Origin: CAWUKV01 sp963923025
Lineage (GTDB): Bacteria; Cyanobacteriota; Cyanobacteriia; Phormidesmidales; Phormidesmidaceae
Assembly: GCA_963923025.1 (NCBI GenBank)
Contig: CAWUKV010000182.1
Location: 1 to 11,162, forward strand
Direction: 5' to 3'
DNA length: 11,162 nt
Part shown: positions 1 through 6,590 of the stretch, in pieces
Layout: every line of letters starts with the position of its first letter
How positions within the stretch are numbered: the stretch's first letter is position 1
Position numbers and translations under genes: made by a program
The notes under the pieces: model-generated
What the model was told of the DNA's origin: nothing
The model's input: only the letters and a program-made list of their open reading frames with translations
Databases searched by the model: none

Positions 1-1047
1 ATCGAGGTTTCAAAGGTCAGGTGCTTGTCGGATGGGCTGCTGGTGATGTTGCCCTGGTGGGCGTTTAACTTTCGGGCTGCCCTCTCCTACGCGTTGTTCT
101 CTGGTAACTATGTTGATCATTCGTTAGGTCCTAGAACGGACCCTGTGACCTGGCTCAATTGGCTGTATATGCTCTACCAAACGGTGCTGGGTCCGGCAAT
201 GTTTTGCTTTGTAGTTGCTGTGGTGATCAGCGCCCTGTTACACCGTCGCCTACGGCAACACCGCGTTCCGCTTCTATCGTCTAGCCAGTCCAGTGCCCTT
301 TGGGTCTGCTGGGTGGGGGCGCTGGCAACCCCAGCATTGTCTTGGGTGGGCAGCAATCACAATCCACGACTGATCACTGGTTCGATGATTCCGTTTGTTG
401 TCGCCATTGGGGTGTTGGCAGCAGCAACGGGCTGGACCACACGTCGCTGGCTGATGCTGAGTGCTGTAGCCCTAGTTGGGTTTCAGAGCTGGGTGCTGGT
501 GATGCCTGACCTTGGTAACCCGCTCTACAAGACCGGTGATGCTGCCTCAGTAGCGCTGAACTGGGGTAACCCCACCTCTGTGATGCGCCGTAGCGACCTG
601 TGGAACTGGTCCTCGCTGAAGGAGCTAGCTGACGAGCAAGGGTTGATGCGCCCCAGCATTGTGTACCTGGGGGGTGGGGGGAGCCTAACCCCAACTCAGA
701 TTCGGTTCCCTTGGGTGAAAGCCGGTGAAAATGTCACGGTCGAACCGCTCTGGCAGTTTTCGAGTGAGACCCGTACGACCGATGACCTGATCTCGGCAGC
801 GGTAGAGCAAGATATCGTCATCACTGTTCCTACCTGGGACCACGACAACAATGCCCTAAATGCCGCCTTCGCTGAGGGAGCAGCGACTGCTCTGTCCGAT
901 TGGCGAGCCCATGACCTGTCGCTTGGCCAGCAGACCCCAACAACGGTTCGAGTTTGGTTGCGTCCTGGTGCCAGTGCAGATGCTGATCGTCTACTACACC
1001 CAAGTACTTATCCCATTGCCCGTATCTACACCCACGAGGAGATGTAA
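1..1047 (+). CDS. GT39-type membrane glycosyltransferase, C-terminal part (5' truncated by window edge)
   Basis: The reading frame is open from the first base, so the gene starts outside the window. The TTG at 25 is only the first start-like codon and probably not the real start. About 348 residues are visible. The first half is hydrophobic, with roughly four or five membrane segments, for example around QTVLGPAMFCFVVAVVISAL, ALWVCWVGALATPALSWVG and MIPFVVAIGVLAAATGW. The last ~170 residues are soluble. This membrane-bundle-plus-tail layout is typical of GT39/ArnT-like enzymes (GT-C fold) that move sugars from polyprenyl-phosphate donors onto acceptors outside the cytoplasm. The family's catalytic acidic pair lies in the missing N-terminal part, so activity cannot be judged. 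The stop is 2 bases before the GtrB-like gene that could make its donor, which supports the call. The family is inferred from architecture and context; the substrate is unknown. Confidence 0.75.
   Translation: MEVSKVRCLSDGLLVMLPWWAFNFRAALSYALFSGNYVDHSLGPRTDPVTWLNWLYMLYQTVLGPAMFCFVVAVVISALLHRRLRQHRVPLLSSSQSSALWVCWVGALATPALSWVGSNHNPRLITGSMIPFVVAIGVLAAATGWTTRRWLMLSAVALVGFQSWVLVMPDLGNPLYKTGDAASVALNWGNPTSVMRRSDLWNWSSLKELADEQGLMRPSIVYLGGGGSLTPTQIRFPWVKAGENVTVEPLWQFSSETRTTDDLISAAVEQDIVITVPTWDHDNNALNAAFAEGAATALSDWRAHDLSLGQQTPTTVRVWLRPGASADADRLLHPSTYPIARIYTHEEM
1036..1041 (+). promoter_or_regulatory. Shine-Dalgarno site fixing the GTG start of the GtrB-like gene
   Basis: GAGGAG lies inside the last codons of the preceding gene and 8 bases before GTG at 1050. 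It supports GTG as the start and suggests coupled translation, since the upstream stop is only 2 bases from that start. Confidence 0.6.
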
Positions 1048-1049
1048 CT

Positions 1050-2144
1050 GTGCTGCCGACCTACTCTCTGATTGTTCCGATCTACAACGAAGAGCAGACG
1101 CTGCCCGAGCTCTATCGACGGCTGTGCGGTGTCATGGCTGACTTGGCTGAGCCGGTCGAGCTGATTTTGGTTAACGATGGTAGCCACGATCGCTCCTTGG
1201 ACATAATGCGAGACCTGGCCCAGCGCGATGCCCGGATTTGTTACCTCAGTTTGGCCCGTAATTTTGGTCATCAGGTGGCGGTGACCGCAGGCCTAAATTT
1301 TGCCAGGGGGCAGGCGGTGGCGGTTCTGGATGCCGACTTGCAGGACCCGCCCGAGCTGATTCTGGATATGGTGAAGCAGTGGCAGGCGGGCTATCAGGTG
1401 GTCTATGCCCAGCGAGTCCGTCGCCGTAAAGAAAGTTGGTTCAAGCGTTCCTGTGCCTACCTGTTCTACCGTGTGCTGAACCGGCTGGCCGATGTGGACA
1501 TCCCCAACGATACCGGTGACTTTTGCCTGATGGATCGGAAAATTGTCGACTTGCTCAACCGCATGCCCGAGCGAAACCGCTATATTCGTGGTCTGCGAGC
1601 TTGGTTAGGTTTCCGCCAAACGGCAATCCCCTTCGAGCGAGACCCGAGGTTTGCGGGGGATGTCAAATATACCTTTCGCAAGTCGCTGGCGTTGGCCATC
1701 AATAGCTTGATAGCCTTCTCTCGAGTGCCCCTCCAGCTGTCGATGTATGTGGGGCTATTTTCTGCGGTCGCGGCCTTACTGATGGCCGTGCTGGTGCTTT
1801 ACTGGCGTTTGGCCCAGCCAAACTCTCCAGTCACGGGCTTTACCGTTATTTTGATGGCGGTGTTCTTCCTCGGTGCTGTGCAGCTTGTCAGCGTGGGCAT
1901 TCTAGGCGAATACATTGGGCGTATCTACGAAGAGGTCAAAAACCGACCCCTGTATACCCTGTCAGAGGTGGGCGGTGCTGCGTCCACTCAGAATCTCCAG
2001 CCTTCCCAAGGCGTAATTCCCCAGGGGATAGGTCAAATCCCACTGACGCAGGACTTGCTGCGTCAGCCCGTCTCGTCATCATCTGTCCCGAGTACGGCAC
2101 CATCTGCCGATCCGTTACTCTCAAATTCGGTAGGACCCCATTGA
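1050..2144 (+). CDS. GtrB/DPM1-like polyprenyl-phosphate glycosyltransferase (GT2)
   Basis: A 364-residue GT2 enzyme of the dolichol-phosphate-mannose-synthase/GtrB/ArnC group, which transfers a sugar from a nucleotide sugar to polyprenyl phosphate at the inner membrane face. Visible motifs in order: SLIVPIYNEE near the N-terminus, VNDGS (41-45) for nucleotide binding, DADLQDPP (94-101) containing the metal-binding DxD, DTGDF (154-158), and the family-typical YIRGLRAWLGF (178-188). Two membrane helices follow at about 229-252 and 262-286. GEYIGRIYEEVKNRPLY (286-302) is the usual end of GtrB proteins. About 60 extra residues rich in Ser, Pro and Gln form a C-terminal tail with no recognisable domain. 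It is second in a tight operon (gaps of 2 and 1 bases) and probably supplies lipid-linked sugar to the GT39-type neighbours. The sugar cannot be read from sequence. Confidence 0.92.
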   Translation: MLPTYSLIVPIYNEEQTLPELYRRLCGVMADLAEPVELILVNDGSHDRSLDIMRDLAQRDARICYLSLARNFGHQVAVTAGLNFARGQAVAVLDADLQDPPELILDMVKQWQAGYQVVYAQRVRRRKESWFKRSCAYLFYRVLNRLADVDIPNDTGDFCLMDRKIVDLLNRMPERNRYIRGLRAWLGFRQTAIPFERDPRFAGDVKYTFRKSLALAINSLIAFSRVPLQLSMYVGLFSAVAALLMAVLVLYWRLAQPNSPVTGFTVILMAVFFLGAVQLVSVGILGEYIGRIYEEVKNRPLYTLSEVGGAASTQNLQPSQGVIPQGIGQIPLTQDLLRQPVSSSSVPSTAPSADPLLSNSVGPH

Positions 2145-2145
2145 T

Positions 2146-3051
2146 ATGCCGTTGGTCTCAGTTGTTATCCCGGTTTACAACGGCGAATCTACTCTACAGG
2201 CCACGCTGGATTCGGTTCTAACTCAAACGCTGACAAATTTTGAACTTATTGTGGTTAATGACGGGTCCACGGACGGCACCGCCGATTTGTTGGCGACTGT
2301 TCAAGACGACCGCCTCCACGTCCACCACTACCCTAATAAGGGTTTGGCCGCTAGCCGGAACCGGGGGATGCGGCTGGCGACTGGAACTTACATTAGCTTT
2401 TTAGATGCTGATGACCTTTGGACCTCGGATAAGCTGGCTCGGCAGGTCGCGGCCCTGGAGCAGTTACCGACTGCGGCAGTGGCCTACAGCTGGACCGACT
2501 ATATTGATGCGGACGGTGAGTTTCTTCAGTCGGGTACCCACGTTAGCGCGACGGGGCAGGTTTTCTCGGAGTTGCTAACGCTAAATTTTATCGAAAGCGG
2601 ATCCAACGTCCTGATCCGTCGAGAGGCATTGGAACAGGTTGGTGGGTTTGACGAAACATTAACCGCTGCCGAAGACTGGGATATGTGGCTACGACTGGCA
2701 CAGCAGTACGAGTTTGTACCCGTGCCAGCGGCGCAGGTGCTGTATCGTCGGGTGAATTCCATGTCGTCCAATGTTATTCGGCAGGAGCGAGAATGCCGGA
2801 AGGTTTTGGATCGTGCTTTTGCCGCTGCGCCTGCTGCCCTACAGCCGCTACGTCGTAAAAGTCTGGCCCGGCTCTACAAATACCTTACCTTTAAGGCATT
2901 GGAAGGACCAAAGGGGCCGGCCCAGGGTTGGCAGACAGCAAGATGCCTTACCCGTGCTATTCGGTACGATCCCACGTTGCTAGCCCAAAGCCGCGTCATA
3001 CTGTCGGTGTTGTTGAAGATCTCAAAAACTGTTGTCAGTCCCGTCGGCTAG
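2146..3051 (+). CDS. Family 2 glycosyltransferase (GT-A fold, soluble or membrane-associated)
   Basis: A 301-residue GT2 enzyme using a nucleotide-sugar donor in the cytoplasm. Motifs in order: VSVVIPVYNG (4-13), VVNDGSTDGT (36-45) for the uridine/base site, GLAASRNRGM (66-75), the metal-binding FLDADD (85-90), and EDWDMWLRL (176-184), which carries the ED pair providing the catalytic base in this family. No membrane helix is apparent, unlike the preceding GtrB-like protein. Residues 200-301 form a basic, helix-rich tail without a known motif. The ATG follows the previous stop by 1 base with only a weak AGGA (2132-2135), so translation is probably coupled. It looks like an O-antigen, exopolysaccharide or glycolipid assembly enzyme; donor and acceptor are unknown. 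Confidence 0.9.
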   Translation: MPLVSVVIPVYNGESTLQATLDSVLTQTLTNFELIVVNDGSTDGTADLLATVQDDRLHVHHYPNKGLAASRNRGMRLATGTYISFLDADDLWTSDKLARQVAALEQLPTAAVAYSWTDYIDADGEFLQSGTHVSATGQVFSELLTLNFIESGSNVLIRREALEQVGGFDETLTAAEDWDMWLRLAQQYEFVPVPAAQVLYRRVNSMSSNVIRQERECRKVLDRAFAAAPAALQPLRRKSLARLYKYLTFKALEGPKGPAQGWQTARCLTRAIRYDPTLLAQSRVILSVLLKISKTVVSPVG

Positions 3052-3165
3052 ACTGATGGGATGTCAATGCATAGGAGACTCTCATGGTCTAGGGAAAACG
3101 TATAAGCGTTCTATGAAGTTTTGAGATACATACAACAAGATTGTTCCAAACGTCACCTCTCTTCA

Positions 3166-3193
3166 TTGTGATACATCTGTAGGACCATACAAT
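3166..3193 (+). promoter_or_regulatory. Possible sigma-70-type promoter in the 3052-3584 gap
   Basis: TTGTGA (3166-3171) and TACAAT (3188-3193) are 16 bases apart, matching four of six and five of six positions of the -35 and -10 consensus. Transcription would start near 3200, just before the hairpin-rich stretch and about 385 bases before the GT39 ATG. Such matches also arise by chance, so this is only a candidate. Confidence 0.3.
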
Positions 3194-3230
3194 CTTTCCT
3201 AATAAGCGGCTTTTTTTGAGAAAGTGGGGA

Positions 3231-3252
3231 CGATATGGCTAGTGCCATATCG
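3231..3252 (+). other. Perfect hairpin, 9-bp stem with TAGT loop
   Basis: CGATATGGC (3231-3239) and GCCATATCG (3244-3252) are exact reverse complements around a 4-base loop. No T-run follows, so it is not a standard intrinsic terminator. It starts about 30 bases after the possible promoter's expected start point and lies one base before the nested stem at 3254-3318. Confidence 0.55.
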
Positions 3253-3253
3253 G

Positions 3254-3318
3254 TTAGGACACCGAGTAAGGCTATCCTGCTCAGCACACAACCATAGGTT
3301 GTCGTAGCCTTGTCCTAA
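3254..3318 (+). other. Nested inverted repeat, candidate structured RNA element
   Basis: TTAGGAC (3254-3260) pairs with GTCCTAA (3312-3318), and AAGGCTA (3268-3274) pairs with TAGCCTT (3305-3311). The two 3' strands are adjacent, so the whole is a 14-bp stem with a 7-base bulge (ACCGAGT) on the 5' side. Inside it, ACAACC (3288-3293) and GGTTGT (3297-3302) form a further 6-bp hairpin. The pairing is seen directly; that it folds as RNA or has a function is inference. It matches no known RNA family that I recognise. Confidence 0.4.
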
Positions 3319-3403
3319 GGTCACTGGCGGCTGCTATACGTCTCCGCGCGGATTCTACGAAAAACGACATGAACCTAAGGAAACTGGTAGCCCTGTCCTG
3401 AGG
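3302..3403 (+). repeat. Imperfect direct repeat, two 19-base copies 83 bases apart
   Basis: Bases 3302-3320 and 3385-3403 agree at 16 of 19 positions (core TAGCC-TGTCCT-AGG). Similarity resumes with GGCTGCT at 3329-3335 and 3411-3417, offset by one base. The first copy supplies the 3' arm of the nested stem at 3254-3318. The second copy could pair with the same 5' arm, with one mismatch and one G-U pair. In each copy, GTAGCC can also pair with the GGCTGC that follows. Confidence 0.45.
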
Positions 3404-3512
3404 GATCTAAGGCTGCTGTGGGTTGAAGCATGGAGTTTTCTTTAGGAGGCGCTCTAGTTCTAGATGCAGTCAAGGACTAGTCGCAACAAAGATTGCTTTA
3501 CCGATATCCCAC

Positions 3513-3526
3513 AGTCAGATCTGACT
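3513..3526 (+). promoter_or_regulatory. 14-bp perfect palindrome upstream of the GT39 gene, possible operator
   Basis: AGTCAGATCTGACT has dyad symmetry with no spacer and is centred about 65 bases before the ATG at 3585. An AT-rich TATTAA (3534-3539) lies just downstream and could act as a -10 element. Position and symmetry suit a dimeric repressor site. No specific regulator is recognised, and a single palindrome of this size in the gap could be chance. Confidence 0.3.
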
Positions 3527-3545
3527 AATCTTCTATTAAAAATCT

Positions 3546-3568
3546 CGGCGGTCTTCTCCTAACCGCCG
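3546..3568 (+). promoter_or_regulatory. GC-rich hairpin just before the GT39 start codon
   Basis: CGGCGGT (3546-3552) and ACCGCCG (3562-3568) form a 7-bp GC-rich stem with a 9-base loop, ending 16 bases before the ATG. No Shine-Dalgarno sequence is visible between hairpin and start. In RNA the hairpin would sit at the edge of the ribosome footprint and could affect initiation or stability; this is inference. Confidence 0.35.
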
Positions 3569-3584
3569 CTAGTGGTGTGTTTCT

Positions 3585-5180
3585 ATGAAAAGACTAACGG
3601 CTTACCCCCTGCGAGGGGTAATTTTTGCTGCGCTGCTGCTCTGTCTGGTCTTGCGATTCAGTCACCTGGATACAAAACCTTTCTGGTATGACGAGACCAT
3701 GGGCGCACTCCGGATATCTGGTTATCTGGAAGAGGAAGTCGCTGAAACGACAACCTTTGAGCAGCCGACAACCGTGGCTGAGTTATCACGTTTTCAGACG
3801 ACAAAGGCAGACTCGACTATGGCCGATACGGTTCGGGCATTAGTGGTCAACAATCCTCAGCACCCGCCGCTCTATTATGGGCTTAATCAGGTTTGGTCCG
3901 CTAGTTTCGGTGACAGCGTGGCCGCTCGGCGGGGGTTTTCTGCCATGCTCAGTTTGCTTAGTCTGCCATTTTTGTACGGTCTTTGTCGGGCACTATTTCC
4001 AACGCCAGCAGTGGGCCTATGGGCGATCCTGCTAACGGCAGCATCGCCGCTACAGATGCTCTATGCCCAGGAAGCAAGGCAGTACAGCTTGTTTTTTCTT
4101 TTGTCGGTGGCCGCCAGTATGTTTTTGGTCCGAGCACAGCAGTCGCGCCGTCGGAGTGATTGGACGTTGTACAGCGTGTTCTTAACTTTAGGGCTGTATA
4201 CCCATCTCTTCTTTGGGTTTGTTCTGGTTGCTCATCTGCTGTACATTATCGTCTTGCGCCGGGGTTGGCGGGCCTATAGTTTGGCGCTGACTGCTAGCTT
4301 AATTGGATTTTCACCCTGGCTATGGACCCTAGCTCAGGGATGGGGTGTTGTGCAGACTACGACAAGTCATACCGCTGGAGATAGCTTGCCGCTGAGCTAC
4401 ATGGCCAAGTCCTGGCTGCTTAACCTGAGCCGCTGCTTTATTGACTTTAACGCCAGTCTAGGTGAGCGCAATCAGCTGATTGCGCTGGTCCCGCTATACG
4501 GCATGGTGGTGATCTGCGCTTTTGGCATTGCCTATCGGCGGTTGCCTCGACGGGTGTTTGTCTTTCTGACCCTGTTAGCGAGCGTCAACATTGCTGCGCT
4601 GGTGATCCCCGATCTGCTTTTGGGGGGGCAGCGATCGCTCGTGGCCCGCTATTTTATGCCCAGCTACCTTGCCGTTACCATGGTTATGGCTTACTGGCTA
4701 GCTACCTGGATTCAAGCTAGGCGTATCTGGCAGCGGCGCATGGGTATTGGGCTGGCAGTTTGGTTGATCTGCGGCGCGGTGGGGTCTAATGTTGCCATTG
4801 CCGCTGCTCCCAGCTGGTGGAACAAAAGCAGCGGTTATTACGATCCCCAAGTGGCTCAGATTGTTAATCAAAGTCAGCAGCCTGTCGTCATCAGTGATGC
4901 CATTTCGGGGATGATTTTAGCGCTGTGCCATCAGCTTAAGGGTGATGTCCAGCTTTGGGTGCAACCTAAGTGCCGCACCTGCCGCCAGGCTGTTGAGGTC
5001 AGAGCCAATCTTCCGTTAGAAAAACTGCCCCAGGCAGGCACGCTTTTTCTGTATCGACCGTCGGATGCGCTTGTCGCCCATGTGTCTCAGCGCTACGACC
5101 TTGAACTTCGGTTTATGCCAGAGCGATCGCCCTACCAGCCCAAGCTTTGGCAGCTGGTACCAAAGCCATCGCTAGGTTAA
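3585..5180 (+). CDS. GT39-family membrane glycosyltransferase (ArnT/PMT-like)
   Basis: A complete 531-residue GT-C-fold enzyme that would transfer a sugar from a polyprenyl-phosphate carrier on the non-cytoplasmic side of a membrane. After the first helix (about 10-24) comes LRFSHLDTKPFWYDE, whose Asp36-Glu37 pair is the expected catalytic acidic motif of the first loop. QHPPLYYGLNQVW (92-104) and SPLQMLYAQEARQYSL (154-169) are strongly typical of bacterial GT39 proteins. About ten further hydrophobic segments follow to about residue 410, then a soluble C-terminal domain of ~120 residues holding a CRTC cysteine pair. ATG at 3585 is the natural start, although no Shine-Dalgarno site is seen. 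A 533-base gap separates it from the upstream operon, so it probably has its own promoter. Its last 9 bases overlap the end of the opposite-strand gene. The acceptor and sugar are unknown. Confidence 0.9.
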   Translation: MKRLTAYPLRGVIFAALLLCLVLRFSHLDTKPFWYDETMGALRISGYLEEEVAETTTFEQPTTVAELSRFQTTKADSTMADTVRALVVNNPQHPPLYYGLNQVWSASFGDSVAARRGFSAMLSLLSLPFLYGLCRALFPTPAVGLWAILLTAASPLQMLYAQEARQYSLFFLLSVAASMFLVRAQQSRRRSDWTLYSVFLTLGLYTHLFFGFVLVAHLLYIIVLRRGWRAYSLALTASLIGFSPWLWTLAQGWGVVQTTTSHTAGDSLPLSYMAKSWLLNLSRCFIDFNASLGERNQLIALVPLYGMVVICAFGIAYRRLPRRVFVFLTLLASVNIAALVIPDLLLGGQRSLVARYFMPSYLAVTMVMAYWLATWIQARRIWQRRMGIGLAVWLICGAVGSNVAIAAAPSWWNKSSGYYDPQVAQIVNQSQQPVVISDAISGMILALCHQLKGDVQLWVQPKCRTCRQAVEVRANLPLEKLPQAGTLFLYRPSDALVAHVSQRYDLELRFMPERSPYQPKLWQLVPKPSLG

Positions 5181-5858
5181 TGTCGATCCTGAATGGCGCA
5201 TTGCCTGCCAAAGCTCGTCGCGGCAGACCTGATAAAAGTACAGGCTGATATTCAAAATGCCGAGTAGTTTAGTGCCGTCTTCCATCAGGATGGGGGTTCC
5301 GCTGCCGGGTAGGTGAACCACATCGGCAAGGGCAGATACTACCAGTAACCCAACAGCGACTAGCAGCAGCGGATAGGGCGTTTGAGCTAGTGTCTTGCGA
5401 AAGCAGAGGGCGTAAGTCAGGGTCGCTGTACCGTACAGGCTGTACATGACTAGTTTGGGAATGTGAGCTAGTAGGGCCAGAATCAGGGTTAGGCGGAAGA
5501 CATCGTCTAGCAAAAACAGGCTGAGTAATACTGCTGAAAACAGCAGGTAGGCCCGCAGGGGATGCTGCAAGGGCCTGAGCAGCAGATAGGTCAGCCAACA
5601 GGTGACCGCTGCTGTACACCATAGAATGTCAGAAACGCTGGCTAACAGTCCCAGGTAGGGCTGACTGGGTAAAAAACTTTCTTCGAACAGACGGCTTAGC
5701 AACTCGACTCGGACATGGTGATGGGTTGTATCAAACAGACCCGCAGACTTAATGTAGAGTGCGATCGCACCTAGAAAGCCAATGCAGACGGCGTTGAGCA
5801 ACAATGTCCAGCGACCGCTGGACGACTGGCCAAATCTGCTGGTGGAAAATTTCAGCAC
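5172..5858 (-). CDS. Multi-pass membrane protein of unknown function
   Basis: This 228-residue protein has about six hydrophobic segments, near 18-37, 68-93, 102-130, 136-153, 162-183 and 197-213. Two acidic motifs lie in or beside membrane segments: LLDD (116-119) and LMEDGTKLLG (191-200). From memory, an ED-x-x-K-x-x-G pattern in a late helix recurs in some uncharacterised bacterial membrane proteins, but I cannot assign a named family. A His-rich stretch (TTHHHVR, 44-50) lies in the first large loop. The start is GTG at 5858; no ATG, GTG or TTG lies between it and the upstream in-frame stop. The gene is on the opposite strand to its neighbours, overlapping the GT39 gene tail to tail by 9 bases, so it is not co-transcribed with the glycosyltransferases. 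One GCGATCGC site lies within it. The coding call is solid; the function is open. Confidence 0.8.
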   Translation of the reverse strand: MLKFSTSRFGQSSSGRWTLLLNAVCIGFLGAIALYIKSAGLFDTTHHHVRVELLSRLFEESFLPSQPYLGLLASVSDILWCTAAVTCWLTYLLLRPLQHPLRAYLLFSAVLLSLFLLDDVFRLTLILALLAHIPKLVMYSLYGTATLTYALCFRKTLAQTPYPLLLVAVGLLVVSALADVVHLPGSGTPILMEDGTKLLGILNISLYFYQVCRDELWQAMRHSGSTLT

Positions 5859-6132
5859 TATTTCACGATACTCAGTTTCACGGCACTTAGTTTTATTAGT
5901 TTTATTTGTGGCGATAGCTCACCTAAGTGACCACACCCTAGCGTCCCGATCAGGAACCTAGGGTAAGGCTTACACAAGCTTCACAACAGGATGTGAAAAT
6001 CTAGAACCTCTTCAAAACATTTACGAGAATCTACGGGGACAGCCGCAAAAGAAAGAGGGTTACTATTACTCAGAACCCTGAAAGTGCGTAGGCTCAATCC
6101 TTAACCTCTGTTCATAACGTTTCGTACCATTA
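5859..6132. other. Gene-free stretch with small inverted repeats
   Basis: This AT-rich stretch lies between the start of the membrane-protein gene and the GT39 remnant. It holds ACCCTAG/CTAGGGT (5935-5941 and 5958-5964), TTCACA/TGTGAA around 6 bases (5980-5997), and AGGGTT/AACCCT (6056-6061 and 6074-6079). Arms of 6-7 bases are about what chance gives in such a length. It must contain the promoter of the leftward gene, but no convincing -35/-10 pair was found. Confidence 0.4.
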
Positions 6133-6590
6133 TTGCAGCGGAGATGCTACGGCAGTGAATGCCAAAGAAATGTCAAAACAACAGATACAGCGCCTCGGAC
6201 ATGGGCGAAACAGCTGCTGAAACAGCGAAGTTTGTACCTGCTGTTAGCCGTTCTACCTATCTTATTATGCTGTCTTTTTCGGCTCCAAGGTCTAGGGACT
6301 AAGTATGATTGGAATGACAAGGTAAGATTTATACTACGCTTTGCGTTCTTGGGTTTTACACACACGATTTGTTCTAGATGCTTTATGCTGACAACATTAT
6401 CTCAGTCAGTGATATTACGCAGTATGTTCGGCGATAGAGTACCCCTAATCTCTGGATGATGCTCAAGGGGCCAGCCCTAGAGGAACTTCAGCATATGCCC
6501 GCGTACTTTTTGCTAACAAAGCTTTGGGTCTCGCTGGCAGACATTTTGTCAGCGCCTACGGAGTGTCACCCCTTAGACTTCTCAGTATTT
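6133..6590 (+). pseudogene. Decayed GT39 membrane glycosyltransferase gene (N-terminal remnant)
   Basis: Three frames together spell a GT39 N-terminus. Frame 1 gives a hydrophobic helix, then LFRLQGLGTKYDWND and LRFAFLGFTHT, matching the first-loop region of the intact gene at 3585 (LRFSHLDTKPFWYDE). Near 6357-6366 the reading moves to frame 0: DLF, stop (6375), MLYADNIISVSDITQYVRR, stop (6435), STPNLWMMLKG, then QHMPAYFLLTKLWVSLA. That last piece is the counterpart of QHPPLYYGLNQVWSASF. Near 6525-6535 it moves to frame 2: VSAYGVSPLRLLSIYH, resembling VAARRGFSAMLSLLSLPFLY. Two frame changes, two internal stops, and Asn-Asp in place of the expected catalytic Asp-Glu show the gene is dead. The remaining ~1.1 kb of a full gene does not fit in the 550 bases downstream, so most of the 3' part is deleted or unrecognisable. 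Confidence 0.75.

Noticed and set aside
374..694. Opposite-strand open frames inside the glycosyltransferase genes (for example 374-694 and 8117-8437)
   Set aside because: They lie wholly within strongly supported genes, have low-complexity Arg/Ser/Pro-rich translations and show no family motif.
3035..3056. TCAGTC/GACTGA hairpin across the stop codon of the second GT2 gene as a terminator
   Set aside because: A 6-bp stem with a 10-base loop and no T-run is not enough.
3180..3217. T-run (3211-3217) after a TAGGA/TCCTA inverted repeat as an intrinsic terminator
   Set aside because: The stem is only 5 bp, AT-leaning, with a 12-base loop, and it ends about 10 bases before the T-run.
5980..5997. 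TTCACA-N6-TGTGAA as a CRP-type (SyCRP1) site
   Set aside because: The half-sites are in the opposite order to the TGTGA-N6-TCACA consensus, and arms of this size are expected by chance.
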